This document shows positions 55,631 through 64,000 of a stretch of DNA of 64,000 nt, piece after piece. Made by a program: the position numbers and the translations under genes. Source of the stretch: Alphaproteobacteria bacterium (GTDB taxonomy: Bacteria > Pseudomonadota > Alphaproteobacteria > JAJFFI01); contig JASJBI010000003.1 of NCBI GenBank assembly GCA_030066595.1, positions 29,552-93,551 on the forward strand, written 5' to 3'. The notes under the pieces were generated by a model. It had not been told where the DNA came from, ran no database searches, and saw nothing but the letters and a program-made list of their open reading frames with translations. How positions within the stretch are numbered: the stretch's first letter is position 1; every line of letters starts with the position of its first letter.

Positions 55631-56578
55631 ATGAAAACATCAAGACTGATGCTCGTTGCGGTCGCGGCTCTGGCAATGGGCGGCGGCACCGCTATCGCGC
55701 AGGACTGCAAGCCATCGAAGTGGGGCGCCGACGACGAGATCGGCGCCGCCAACCATGTAACGCCCGAGCGGGTGCAGGCCGCGGCCAAGCTGGTCAAAAA
55801 GGGACAGAGCCATCCCCTCGGGATCGTCGTCGATCCGAAGATGCCCGCCTTTCCGCCGCGCGGCATGATGCTGCAGGTCGTTCAGCCCAACCAGCAGGGT
55901 GGGCAGCGCGCCGGCTGGGGCTTCAAAGCGAGCTATAACGACGATGTCGCCCAGCTCTGGTTCGGGATCGGTCCGCAGATCGATGGTCTGGGGCACGTCG
56001 GCGAGGACGGCGTCTATTACAACTGCAACGACGAGAAGGACTTCGCGGGCATCACGGGCCTGAAGAAGCTGGGCGTCGACAAGATCCCGCCCTTGGTCGG
56101 GCGCGGGGTCCTGATCGACATGGCCAAGCATCGCGGCAAGACCCATCTCGAGGCCGGCGAGGCCATATCCGCCGACGATCTCAAGGCCGCCGCCAAGGCG
56201 CAGGGCGTGGAGATCCGCGAAGGCGACGTGGTCCTGATCCATACCGGCTGGACCGACGCGAAGCTGAAGTCGGAGCCCAGCGCCTGGGTCAGCGGCGAGC
56301 CCGGCACGACGATCGATGCCGCCGAGTATCTCGCCTCGAAGAACATCATGGCGGTCGGCGCCGACACCTGGGGCGTCGAGGTCTTTCCGGCGGCCAAGGG
56401 CGAGAAGGTCTTCTACGGACACGTCATCCTGTTGCGGGACAACGGCATCTACATCCTGGAGACCATGAACACGGGCCGGCTGGCCAAGGAGGGCGTCAAC
56501 GAGTTCATGTTCGTCCTCGGCCAGGCGCGCATCAAGGGCACGGTCCAGATGATCATCAATCCGGTGGCCATGTGGTAA
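55631..56578 (+). CDS. Exported cyclase-family (kynurenine-formamidase-like) metal hydrolase
   Basis: A 315-residue protein with a signal peptide (1-23, cleavage after AIA-Q). The family's metal-site region reads GPQIDGLGHVGEDGVYYN, the D-G-L-x-H variant of the H-x-G-T-H-x-D motif. Later segments RGVLIDMAKHRGK and GDVVLIHTGW are also typical. The start of the mature protein, KWGADDEIGAANHVTPE, is shared by this subfamily. Enzymes of this group hydrolyse cyclic or formyl amides or related compounds; substrate unknown. The ATG at 55631 has a GGGGAGG site. Confidence 0.85.
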   Translation: MKTSRLMLVAVAALAMGGGTAIAQDCKPSKWGADDEIGAANHVTPERVQAAAKLVKKGQSHPLGIVVDPKMPAFPPRGMMLQVVQPNQQGGQRAGWGFKASYNDDVAQLWFGIGPQIDGLGHVGEDGVYYNCNDEKDFAGITGLKKLGVDKIPPLVGRGVLIDMAKHRGKTHLEAGEAISADDLKAAAKAQGVEIREGDVVLIHTGWTDAKLKSEPSAWVSGEPGTTIDAAEYLASKNIMAVGADTWGVEVFPAAKGEKVFYGHVILLRDNGIYILETMNTGRLAKEGVNEFMFVLGQARIKGTVQMIINPVAMW

Positions 56579-56630
56579 TCGCGGGCGGGTGGATCGGCCG
56601 GCCGGCGGTCCGCCGCGCCGGGCCGCCTGC

Positions 56631-59333
56631 TCAGCGCTTGGGTTTCTGGAGGTCCAGGAGCATTTCCACGGCCTCGTGATCGATCATGCCGATGCGCTCG
56701 AAGCCGAGGCGCTTGGCCAGGCCCAGCATGGCGCGGTTGTTGGTCAGGATCTGACCCACCATCTCCCGCGTGCCGCGCGCCCGGCAATAGTCGATCATCT
56801 TGACCAGCAGGGCCGTGCCGAGCCCCTGGCCCTTGAGATCCGAGCGCACCACGATGGCGAACTCGGTCCGTACGTTGTCGGGATCCGACACCGTGCGCAC
56901 GACGCCGAGGGTTTCGGGTCTGCCGCCCCGCTTCTTGCCGGTGGCGATGAAGGCCATTTCGCGGTCGTAGTCGATCTGGGTGAACCGCGCCATCTGGGAA
57001 TGGGGCAGCTCCCGCACATGCCCGAAGAAACGGAAATGGATGTCCTCGGAGGAAAGCTTGGCGATGAACTCGTGATGCTGCGGCTCGTCCTCGGGACGGA
57101 TCGGGCGGAACAGGACCTTGCGGCCCGACTTCATCGTGAACTCTTCCTCGAGATCTTGCGGGTAGGGCCGGATCGCCAGCCGCTTCACGCCGGGCTTGCG
57201 CGGATGGGCCACGGCGATGCGGGCGTCGAGCGCCAGCACCCCGTGCTGGTCGGTCAAGAGCGGATTGATGTCGAGCTCGGCGATCTCGGGCACGTCGATG
57301 ATGAGCTGCGAGACCTGGATCAGGGTGCGGCAGAGCGCGTCCAGGTCGACCGCCGGGCGGTCGCGATAGCCCTGTAGCAGGCGGGCGATGCGGGTCCGCG
57401 ACACGAGCTCGCGCGCCAGCGTCATGTTAAGCGGCGGCAGGCCGATGTTGCGATCCGCGATGACCTCGACCGCCGTGCCGCCCTCGCCGAACAGGATCAC
57501 CGGCCCGAAGACTGGATCGGTGGTCGCCCCGGCGATCAGCTCGTGCGCGCCGGGGCGGTTCGCCATCTCCTGCACGGTGAAGCCATTGACGCGCGCTTTC
57601 GGCTTTTCCTTGCCGAGGCGCTCGAGCATGGCTTCGGCGGCCATGCGCACGCCCTCCGGAGTCTCCAGGTGGAGCGCGACGCCGCCGACGTCGGTCTTGT
57701 GCGTAATGTCGGGCGACAGGATCTTCAAGGCGACGGGAAAGCCGATCTCCTCGGCGGCGCCGACCGCGTCGTCGGGCGAGGCGGCGATATGCGTCTCCAC
57801 CGTGGGAATGCCGTAGGCGGCCAGGACCGCCTTGGCCTCGGGCTCGCGCATCAGCTTGGCACCCCTGCCGCCGGGCTCCGCCAGAGCGCCCTCGACCAGG
57901 ATTCGCGCGGCATCGGTCGCCGGCTTGATCTCGGCGGCGACCGCGGCGGGCGTCTCCATGAGCAGTTCCTGGTTGCGCTGGTACTGGATGATGTCGGCGA
58001 AGGTCTTGGTCGCCTGTTCCGGGGTCGGATAGCTCGGAATGCCCGCTTCGAAGAAGCGATCGCGCGCCGGGCGCACCGTGTCGCCGCCGATCCAGGCCGT
58101 CAGCACGGTCCGCTGGGTGCCCTTCGCCGCCGCGATCACCGCCTCGGCGGCCTCGGTACTGTCCGCGGTCGCCGTCGGCGAGTGCATCACCAGGACCGCG
58201 TCCACCTCCTTGGCCTTGAGCAAGATCTTCATGGCCTCGGAATAGCGCTCGCCGGGCGCGTCGCCGATGATGTCGACGGGATTGTCCCGCGACCAGGTCG
58301 CCGGCAACACGGCGTCCAGCTGCGCGATGGTCTCGGCGCTGAGCCGTGCCAGCGTTCCCCCGCCCTCGATCAGCGAGTCCACGGCCATCACGCCGATCCC
58401 GCCGCCATTGGTGAGAATCGCCAGACGGTCGCCCCGGGGCGGCCGCGCCCGCGCCAGGGTTTCGACTGCGGTGAACAGCTGCGCGTTCTCCTTCACGCGC
58501 AGCATGCCGGCCCGGCGGATCGCGGCCTCGTACACTTCGTCGGCGCCGGCCAGCGCGCCGGTATGGGAGGCCGCCGCGCGCGCCCCTTCCGCGACGCGCC
58601 CGGCCTTGATGGCGAGCACGGGCTTGTTGCGCGCCGCCGCCCGCGCCGCCGACATGAATTTGCGACCGTCCTTGATGCCCTCGATGTAGAGCAGGATCGA
58701 GCGCGTGCTCGGGTCGCTGCCCAGGTAGTCGATCACGTCGCCGAAATCCACGTCCGCCTTGTTGCCCAGCGAGACGAAGTGAGAGAAGCCGATGCCGCGG
58801 GACCGTGCCCAGTCCAGGACCGCCGTGCACATGGCGCCCGACTGGGAGACGAAGGCGATGTGTCCGCCGCCGGCGGGCAGGTGGGAGAAGCTGGCGTTGA
58901 GCTTGATGCCCGGTACCAAGAGCCCGAGGCAGTTCGGCCCCAAGATGCGCAGCTGGTGGCGGCGCGCAGCCTTGATCAAGGCCTTCTCCAACGTCTCTCC
59001 CCGTTCCGTCTTTTCGCGTGAGAGCCCCGCGGTCAGGACGATGGCCGCGCGCGTGCCGCGCTTGCCCAGCGTTTCAATGAGCCCGGGCACGGTGGCCGGG
59101 GGGGTACAGATCACGGCCAGATCCGGGACGATCGGCAGGTCCGCGGCCTCCGCGTAGGCGAGCACGCCGGCGACGGCTTTGTATTTCGGATTGACCGGCA
59201 TGATCGGGCCCTCGAACCCGCCCTCGAGGAGGTTGCGCATGACCAGAGCGCCTATCGCACCGGGGCGGTTCGACGCCCCGATCACAGCGATCGACCCCGG
59301 TTTGAACAGTTTGTCGAGGTTGTGAACGCTCAT
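56631..59333 (-). CDS. NDP-forming acyl-CoA synthetase-like protein fused to GNAT acetyltransferase
   Basis: A 900-residue protein. Order of domains: CoA-binding (about 5-130, SIAVIGASNRPGAIG), succinyl-CoA-ligase-like (about 150-300, with FVSQSGAM), a second ligase flavodoxin-like part (to about 460), ATP-grasp (about 490-710, with VALKILSPDITHKTDVGGV) and a C-terminal GNAT domain (about 740-895, with SDLKGQGLGTALLVKMI as the acetyl-CoA loop). This is the PatZ/Pat-type layout, in which the GNAT domain acetylates lysines of proteins such as acetyl-CoA synthetase and the ligase part is often inactive. Which parts are active cannot be seen here. The ATG at 59333 is used. Confidence 0.9.
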   Translation of the reverse strand: MSVHNLDKLFKPGSIAVIGASNRPGAIGALVMRNLLEGGFEGPIMPVNPKYKAVAGVLAYAEAADLPIVPDLAVICTPPATVPGLIETLGKRGTRAAIVLTAGLSREKTERGETLEKALIKAARRHQLRILGPNCLGLLVPGIKLNASFSHLPAGGGHIAFVSQSGAMCTAVLDWARSRGIGFSHFVSLGNKADVDFGDVIDYLGSDPSTRSILLYIEGIKDGRKFMSAARAAARNKPVLAIKAGRVAEGARAAASHTGALAGADEVYEAAIRRAGMLRVKENAQLFTAVETLARARPPRGDRLAILTNGGGIGVMAVDSLIEGGGTLARLSAETIAQLDAVLPATWSRDNPVDIIGDAPGERYSEAMKILLKAKEVDAVLVMHSPTATADSTEAAEAVIAAAKGTQRTVLTAWIGGDTVRPARDRFFEAGIPSYPTPEQATKTFADIIQYQRNQELLMETPAAVAAEIKPATDAARILVEGALAEPGGRGAKLMREPEAKAVLAAYGIPTVETHIAASPDDAVGAAEEIGFPVALKILSPDITHKTDVGGVALHLETPEGVRMAAEAMLERLGKEKPKARVNGFTVQEMANRPGAHELIAGATTDPVFGPVILFGEGGTAVEVIADRNIGLPPLNMTLARELVSRTRIARLLQGYRDRPAVDLDALCRTLIQVSQLIIDVPEIAELDINPLLTDQHGVLALDARIAVAHPRKPGVKRLAIRPYPQDLEEEFTMKSGRKVLFRPIRPEDEPQHHEFIAKLSSEDIHFRFFGHVRELPHSQMARFTQIDYDREMAFIATGKKRGGRPETLGVVRTVSDPDNVRTEFAIVVRSDLKGQGLGTALLVKMIDYCRARGTREMVGQILTNNRAMLGLAKRLGFERIGMIDHEAVEMLLDLQKPKR

Positions 59334-59707
59334 CTCGCCAGGAGAAACAAATGTGAGGAAAAGCCGTACCGAAGGTCTGTGACAGTTTCACCACGCTGCA
59401 GTCCCGGTTGGCAAGGTCCGACAGCATTTCGGCCGCGGCATCTGAGGCCCGGGCGCCCGGCATCGATCAATCGCGCAAGATGGACTCGCCGGATTTCATG
59501 CGTGTGCACTTGTTCGTGTGGGAATTGCCACAGTGCCTGCCTCCAAGACTAAGTAGGATGACCGGGTACTGATAGTCCGCAAGCATAGAGGGAGATGGAA
59601 CGGTAAGATCGCCCATTGGCAATTGGTTAGAAGCAATACGCAAAAATAGAAGTATATAACATAAGTATGATGTCGGAGTTTGGCCGCGCGTTGGCCAAGG
59701 GGGGGTT
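59334..59707. other. Intergenic region of 374 bp between the synthetase-GNAT gene and the first MarR gene
   Basis: No gene is convincing on either strand. The right third is AT-rich (around 59630-59680, with AGTATATAACATAAGTAT) and is the likely promoter region of the first MarR gene. An imperfect inverted repeat, CCATTGGCAATTGG, lies near 59616. I see no clear terminator. Confidence 0.55.
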
Positions 59708-60223
59708 ATGGAGAACCAGGATGGGCAGCGTGCTGCGCCCGAATATCAGACCTCGGACTCCCGGGACGATGCGATCGTCGACGCTTACATCCTGGAAGCG
59801 CAGGTCGGCCATCTGTTTCGCCGTGGCCATCAACAGGCCAAGGCCATGTTTGCCGAGCGGATCGGCGAACCTAAGCTGACGCCGCGGCAGTTTGCTGCAC
59901 TCGTAAAGATCCGCGAACACGACAAGGTGTCACAGAACTTGCTCGGCCGGATGACGGCGATGGATCCTGCCACGGTGCAGGGGGTGGTCCGGCGGCTCTC
60001 CGACAAGTCGCTGGTGACCCGTGAGGACGATCCGGACGACCAGCGGCGGACACTGTTGCGGCTCACACCGGCTGGCCGTCGGGTAATCGAAGACGCGATC
60101 CAACGGGTGGGCGTCATGACGCACGATCTCCTGAAGCCGCTCAGCGCACAAGAGCGGGAGGTGTTCCTGGCGATGCTTCGCCGGGTCGTCGTGAGCAGCG
60201 AGGAACGCCGCCCGCGCAATTGA
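59708..60223 (+). CDS. MarR-family transcriptional regulator, copy 1
   Basis: A 171-residue winged-helix regulator. The DNA-binding core is LTPRQFAALVKIREHDKVSQ, LLGRMTAMDPATVQGVVRRL and SLVTREDDPDDQRRTLLRLT. The N-terminal extension (about 30 residues) is variable. It resembles the second MarR protein at 60444 in the core and differs at the ends. Position ahead of the molybdenum hydroxylase genes suggests control of them, with a small aromatic ligand typical of the family. Confidence 0.9.
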   Translation: MENQDGQRAAPEYQTSDSRDDAIVDAYILEAQVGHLFRRGHQQAKAMFAERIGEPKLTPRQFAALVKIREHDKVSQNLLGRMTAMDPATVQGVVRRLSDKSLVTREDDPDDQRRTLLRLTPAGRRVIEDAIQRVGVMTHDLLKPLSAQEREVFLAMLRRVVVSSEERRPRN

Positions 60224-60443
60224 GGGCCGTTTACGCCGCAGGACCGCGCTCGGAAATCCGGTCACTTTTCCCGCCGGGACTTGCGAACTGGTGCCAGCCG
60301 GCCATGGCGGCGATGCATGCTGTGGGGTGTCGCGCGTACCGGCACGGTTGACCCGTGTCCCGCGTCCACGAATACTCCGGATCGAACCTTTGCAGCAGTG
60401 ATCGAGGGGGCGGTGGCATGCACGGCTGCGCTCGGAAGCGACC

Positions 60444-60917
60444 ATGACGGATCGAACCAAAATCGCGGCTCGGCAGCCGGAGCCTGCCTCAGCGGCAGAC
60501 GAGACCCGGTACGTGTTGGAAGATCAGATCGGGCATTTGCTGCGTCGCGCCCATCAGCGCGCCTCGGCGATCTTCATGGACAGGATCGGCAACGCCCGCC
60601 TGACTCCCACGCAGTATGCGGCGCTGGTCAAGATCCAAGACGAGGGCGAGGTTTCCCAGAACCAGTTGGGCCGTCTCACCGCGATGGATCCGGCCACGAT
60701 CAAGGGGGTGGTCGAAAGGCTCTGCGCGCGCGATCTGGTCGCCTCCCATCGCGACCCGACGAACCAGCGCCGCCTGATCTTGACCTTGACCGCGGCCGGC
60801 CAGCGCGTCGTGGACCAGGCCATCCCCAGGGGACGGGAGATCACGGACTCGACCTTGGCGCCGCTGAGCGCCGGAGAGCAACGCAGGCTGATCGCCCTGT
60901 TGAAACGGCTCGCGTGA
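60444..60917 (+). CDS. MarR-family transcriptional regulator, copy 2
   Basis: A 157-residue paralogue of the preceding regulator. Core: LTPTQYAALVKIQDEGEVSQ, QLGRLTAMDPATIKGVVERL and LVASHRDPTNQRRLILTLT. Conserved blocks in both are Q-x-G-H-L-x-R-R-x-H-Q, TAMDPAT and D-Q/N-Q-R-R. Two related regulators in a row with 220 bases between them suggest duplication with diverging ligand or DNA specificity. The palindrome at 60974, 57 bases after its stop, is a strong candidate site. Confidence 0.9.
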   Translation: MTDRTKIAARQPEPASAADETRYVLEDQIGHLLRRAHQRASAIFMDRIGNARLTPTQYAALVKIQDEGEVSQNQLGRLTAMDPATIKGVVERLCARDLVASHRDPTNQRRLILTLTAAGQRVVDQAIPRGREITDSTLAPLSAGEQRRLIALLKRLA

Positions 60918-60973
60918 CCGCGCCGGAACCGCCGCCAGTGATGCATTGACAAGCACGCAGGGTTGGCAACATA

Positions 60974-60991
60974 GTGTATGTATACAAACAC
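60974..60991. promoter_or_regulatory. Eighteen-base near-perfect palindrome before the molybdenum hydroxylase genes
   Basis: GTGTATGTATACAAACAC pairs with itself except at one symmetric position pair. It lies 45 bases before the ATG at 61036. A TTGACA at 60946-60951 upstream and TAGTGT overlapping the left arm could be the -35 and -10 elements, so binding would block transcription. This fits a MarR-type operator. Confidence 0.65.
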
Positions 60992-61035
60992 GAAAAACGA
61001 CTTCGGGAGCCGCTTAGCGAGGGGAGGGTCAAGAG

Positions 61036-61878
61036 ATGGGCGGCTATTTGCGTCCCGGGGCTGTCCAGGACGCGCTTGAGGCTCTGGACCGGCGCGGACT
61101 GACGATCGTCTCCGGCGGAACCGACTTCTATCCGGCCCGGGTCGGGCAGCCGCTCGACGACGACATACTCGACATCTCCGGACTGGCGGAGCTGCGCGGC
61201 ATCACCGAGACTGATAGCCATCACGTGATCGGCGCCATCACCACCTGGACCGACGTCATCCGGGCCTCGCTGCCGCCCTACTTCGATGGGCTCAAGCTCG
61301 CGGCGCGCGAGGTGGGCGGGCTTCAGATCCAGAACGCGGGCACGGTCTGCGGCAATATCTGCAACGCGTCACCAGCGGCCGATGGGGTGCCGCCGCTGCT
61401 GGCCCTGGATGCCCGGGTCGAGCTGAGCTCGCGGAACGGCGTCCGCAGCCTGCCGCTGACCGAGTTCATAATCGGAAATCGCAAGACGGCCCGCCGCCCG
61501 GACGAGCTTGTGACCGGCCTCACCATTCCAAAGCCGGCCAATCCCGCCATGAGCGGCTTTCTCAAGCTCGGCGCGCGCCGCTATCTGGTGATCTCGATCG
61601 TCATGGTGGCCGGCGTGCTCGAACGGGCACCGGACGGCACGGTCGCGGCGGCCCGCCTCGCTGTCGGATCCTGCTCCGAGGTGGCCCGGCGTATGCTCGG
61701 GCTCGAACGCGTCCTCGCGGGCCGCCCGATCGGCCCGGAGCTGGGGTCGGCCGCCATGGAGGAGCATGTCGAACTTCTGGCGCCCATCGACGATGTTCGC
61801 GGAACGGCGGAATACAGGCAGGAGGCTGCCTTGACGCTGGTGCGTCGATTGCTCCGCGCGCTGGGGAGTGCCCCGTGA
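61036..61878 (+). CDS. Molybdenum hydroxylase FAD-binding subunit (CoxM/XdhB-like)
   Basis: A 280-residue medium subunit of the xanthine dehydrogenase family. The first FAD motif region reads IVSGGTDFYPARVGQ and the second NAGTVCGNICNASPAADGVPPLLALDA. It passes electrons from the molybdenum/iron-sulfur subunit to the external acceptor. The ATG at 61036 has a GAGGGGAGG site, and its stop overlaps the GTG of the large subunit (GTGA). In this operon FAD is on a separate chain while 2Fe-2S and molybdenum domains are fused. Confidence 0.9.
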   Translation: MGGYLRPGAVQDALEALDRRGLTIVSGGTDFYPARVGQPLDDDILDISGLAELRGITETDSHHVIGAITTWTDVIRASLPPYFDGLKLAAREVGGLQIQNAGTVCGNICNASPAADGVPPLLALDARVELSSRNGVRSLPLTEFIIGNRKTARRPDELVTGLTIPKPANPAMSGFLKLGARRYLVISIVMVAGVLERAPDGTVAAARLAVGSCSEVARRMLGLERVLAGRPIGPELGSAAMEEHVELLAPIDDVRGTAEYRQEAALTLVRRLLRALGSAP

Positions 61879-64000
61879 GCCCGCGCTTCCCCGAGGTCGC
61901 CTTCACCGTCAACGGCCGCGAGGTTGCGGTCGCCCGGTCTCCGATTGCCCGACTGGCCGACGTGCTGCGCGACGATTTGGGGCTGGTCGGCACCAAGGTC
62001 GGCTGCAACGCGGGCGACTGCGGCGCCTGCACCGTGCTGCTGGACGGTGCCCAGACCTGCGCCTGCATGGTGCCGCTCGGCCAGGCGGCCGGCCGGCGCG
62101 TGACCACCGTGGAGGGCCTGGCCCAAGACGACGGCTTCGCCCGCCTGTTGAGCGCCTTCCACCGCCATGGCGCGGCGCAATGCGGCATCTGCACGCCGGG
62201 AATGCTGATGGCGGCGGCCGACCTGCTGAACGGCAATGGCGCTACGATCGATGAAGGGCAGGTGATGGATGCGCTGGGGGGCGTGCTGTGCCGCTGCACC
62301 GGCTATCGCAAGATCGTCGAGGCGGTGCTGGACGCGGCCAACGTCGGTGCACCCCCCTCCGACGATGACGCTTGCCCCACCGGGGCCGCGGTCGGCGCCC
62401 GGCTGCCCCGCGCGGACGGACGCGCCAAGCTGGACGGCGGCGAACGGTTCGGCGACGACGTCGCGCCGGAAGATGCCCTCTGGTTGCGGGTCGTGCGCGC
62501 ACCGCATGCCCGGGCCCAGTTCCAGGTCGGCCCGCTCGACGAGCTGTTCGGGCGCTTCCCCGGCCTCGAGCGGGTGCTGTCCTGGGCCGACATTCCAGGC
62601 AACAACGGCTTTGGCATCTATCCCGACATCAAGGACCAGCCGGTCCTGGCGCGCGATGGGGTGCGCTATCGCGGCGAGGCGGTGCTCGCGCTGGTGGGCG
62701 AGCGGGCCGCGATCGAGGCGATCCGCGACGCGGATGTGCCGATCACCTGGCAGCCTGAAACCCCGCTCACAGACATGGACGCGGCGCTCGCCGACGGCGC
62801 GCCCGCGCTGCACGCCGACCGGGACGACAACGTCCTGACCCGCGGCTATGTGCGCAAGGGCGACCCGGACGTGTCCCTGGCGAGCGCCGACGCGGTCGCC
62901 GAGGGCAGCTGGCGGACGGCCTATGTCGAGCACGCCTATATCGAGCCCGAGGCGGGCTATGCCGTGCGTCGCGACGATCGTATCGAGATCCACGCCTGCA
63001 CCCAGACGCCCTATATGGACCGGGACGAGGTCGCCCAGGTGATGGGCCTGGCGCCGGAACAGGTCCGGGTGGTGCCGACCGCCTGCGGCGGCGGCTTTGG
63101 CGGCAAGCTCGATCTGTCGGTCCAGCCTCTGATCGCGGTCGCGGCCTGGCTGCTCGACCGGCCGGTGCGCTGCGTTTACACCCGACCCGAGTCCATGGCC
63201 GCCTCGACCAAGCGCCATCCCGCACGCCTGCAAGCGCGTTTCGGCGCCAATGTGGACGGCAAGCTCGTCGGCGCGGTGTTCGACGGCGACTTCAACACTG
63301 GGGCCTACGCATCCTGGGGACCGACCGTGGCGGATCGGGTGCCGGTGCACGCCTCGGGCCCCTATTATCTCCCGGCCTTCGAGGCCAAGACCCGCGCGAT
63401 CTTCACCAACGGCCCGCCGTCGGGCGCGTTTCGCGGTTTCGGCGTGCCCCAGGCGGCGCTGGTCCACGAAGGGCTCATGGACGAGCTGGCGGACCAGCTC
63501 GACTTCGATCCGCTGGAGTTCCGCCTGACCAACGCCCTGCGGGTGGGTGACGACACCGCGACCGGGCAGACCCTCGAGGCGAGCGCCGGCCTTGCCGGCT
63601 GCCTTGAAGCCCTAGAGCCGCGCTGGCGCGCGCTGCGCGCCGCGGCCGAGGCGTTCAACCAGGGCTCCGAGACGGTCAAGCACGGCGTCGGGATCGGCTG
63701 CATGTGGTACGGCATCGGCAACACGTCGATGTCGAACCCGTCGACCATGCAGGTCGGCCTCGCCGCGGACGGGCGGCTCACCCTCTATAACGGAGCCCAG
63801 GACATCGGCCAGGGCTCGGCCACGATCATGCTGCAGATCTGCGCCGACGCGCTCGGCGTGCCGGTCGCGGCGTTCGATTACGTGCTGGGCGACACCGACC
63901 GCACGGCCGACGCCGGCAAGACCTCGGCCTCGCGGCAGGCCTTCGTCTCGGGCAAGGCGGCCGAGCTGGCCGGCGCGGATCTCCGGACCCAGATCCTGCG
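61875..64000 (+). CDS. Molybdenum hydroxylase with fused 2Fe-2S and molybdopterin domains, 3' end beyond window
   Basis: Open from GTG 61875 to the window end (708 codons), so partial. Residues 1-155 are the small-subunit type [2Fe-2S] domains: plant-type cluster cysteines in CNAGDCGAC (44, 49, 52) with C64, then C103, C106, C139 and C141 (CGIC and CRC). Residues from about 175 are the molybdopterin domain: GRAKLDGGERFGDD, the conserved GGGFGGKLDLSVQ, PPSGAFRGFGVPQ and QDIGQGS. The enzyme would hydroxylate an aromatic heterocycle or aldehyde with water as oxygen source; substrate unknown. The order 2Fe-2S then molybdenum on one chain, without FAD between, differs from classical xanthine dehydrogenase. 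Confidence 0.9.
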   Translation, partial: MSPRFPEVAFTVNGREVAVARSPIARLADVLRDDLGLVGTKVGCNAGDCGACTVLLDGAQTCACMVPLGQAAGRRVTTVEGLAQDDGFARLLSAFHRHGAAQCGICTPGMLMAAADLLNGNGATIDEGQVMDALGGVLCRCTGYRKIVEAVLDAANVGAPPSDDDACPTGAAVGARLPRADGRAKLDGGERFGDDVAPEDALWLRVVRAPHARAQFQVGPLDELFGRFPGLERVLSWADIPGNNGFGIYPDIKDQPVLARDGVRYRGEAVLALVGERAAIEAIRDADVPITWQPETPLTDMDAALADGAPALHADRDDNVLTRGYVRKGDPDVSLASADAVAEGSWRTAYVEHAYIEPEAGYAVRRDDRIEIHACTQTPYMDRDEVAQVMGLAPEQVRVVPTACGGGFGGKLDLSVQPLIAVAAWLLDRPVRCVYTRPESMAASTKRHPARLQARFGANVDGKLVGAVFDGDFNTGAYASWGPTVADRVPVHASGPYYLPAFEAKTRAIFTNGPPSGAFRGFGVPQAALVHEGLMDELADQLDFDPLEFRLTNALRVGDDTATGQTLEASAGLAGCLEALEPRWRALRAAAEAFNQGSETVKHGVGIGCMWYGIGNTSMSNPSTMQVGLAADGRLTLYNGAQDIGQGSATIMLQICADALGVPVAAFDYVLGDTDRTADAGKTSASRQAFVSGKAAELAGADLRTQIL

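Noticed and set aside
61581..63467. 628-residue open reading on the minus strand
   Set aside because: Antisense to the molybdenum hydroxylase genes, which carry all conserved motifs.

Overview
This window is GC-rich, densely coding DNA from a bacterial chromosome. I think it comes from an alphaproteobacterium: the gene families and operon styles fit, a four-gene ligase-associated repair cassette is present, and there are palindromes around a CTGAGCTTGTCGAA-like core of a kind common in that class. That is inference from gene content; the window has no rRNA or other marker gene. I saw no tRNA, rRNA, CRISPR array, prophage or insertion sequence. Two small gene remnants lie between 13.9 and 16.2 kb.

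Layout. 0-4.2 kb: a TPR protein cut by the window edge and a large AsmA/YhdP-like envelope protein. 4.3-10.1 kb: a DNA repair cassette as two divergent overlapping pairs (exonuclease-ligase leftward, Lhr-type helicase-PdeM rightward). 10.2-20.6 kb: a KefB-like antiporter, a metallophosphoesterase, a membrane protein, a secreted small protein, glyoxalase II, two decayed fragments, and a three-gene ABC exporter with HlyD-type adaptor. 20.6-24.4 kb: palindromic repeats, a fused EndoQ-type nuclease/UvrD helicase, and a small unknown gene. 24.7-32.4 kb: a complete branched-chain-type ABC importer (binding protein, two permeases, two ATPases) followed by feruloyl-CoA synthase and a thiolase, which reads as uptake and CoA activation of an aromatic or related acid. 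32.4-36.6 kb: two tandem hemerythrin-like proteins, an HtrA protease, a DnaJ-type chaperone and a carboxymuconolactone decarboxylase-family protein.

36.7-46.8 kb is the most interesting part. Two exported di-heme cytochrome c peroxidases, a Tat-exported Rieske subunit and an arsenite-oxidase-like molybdenum subunit form one operon. This gene set matches the iodate reductase system (IdrP1, IdrP2, IdrB, IdrA) rather than a plain arsenite oxidase. It is followed by a HEAT-repeat protein and, convergently, a pyridoxamine-oxidase-like/ferredoxin-reductase/ferredoxin fusion. Two perfect FNR/Dnr-type palindromes precede the operon and a third precedes the hemerythrin pair, so oxygen or nitric oxide control of both is likely.

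46.8-64 kb is a catabolic and accessory region: a VOC protein divergent from a LysR regulator, a cupin, endonuclease V, a glutathione S-transferase, a sodium:solute symporter, a peroxiredoxin-like protein, an enoyl-CoA hydratase/TetR/SDR operon, an exported rhodanese, an exported cyclase-family protein, a 900-residue acyl-CoA synthetase fused to a GNAT acetyltransferase, two similar MarR regulators, and a molybdenum hydroxylase whose large subunit (fused 2Fe-2S and molybdopterin domains) runs off the right edge.
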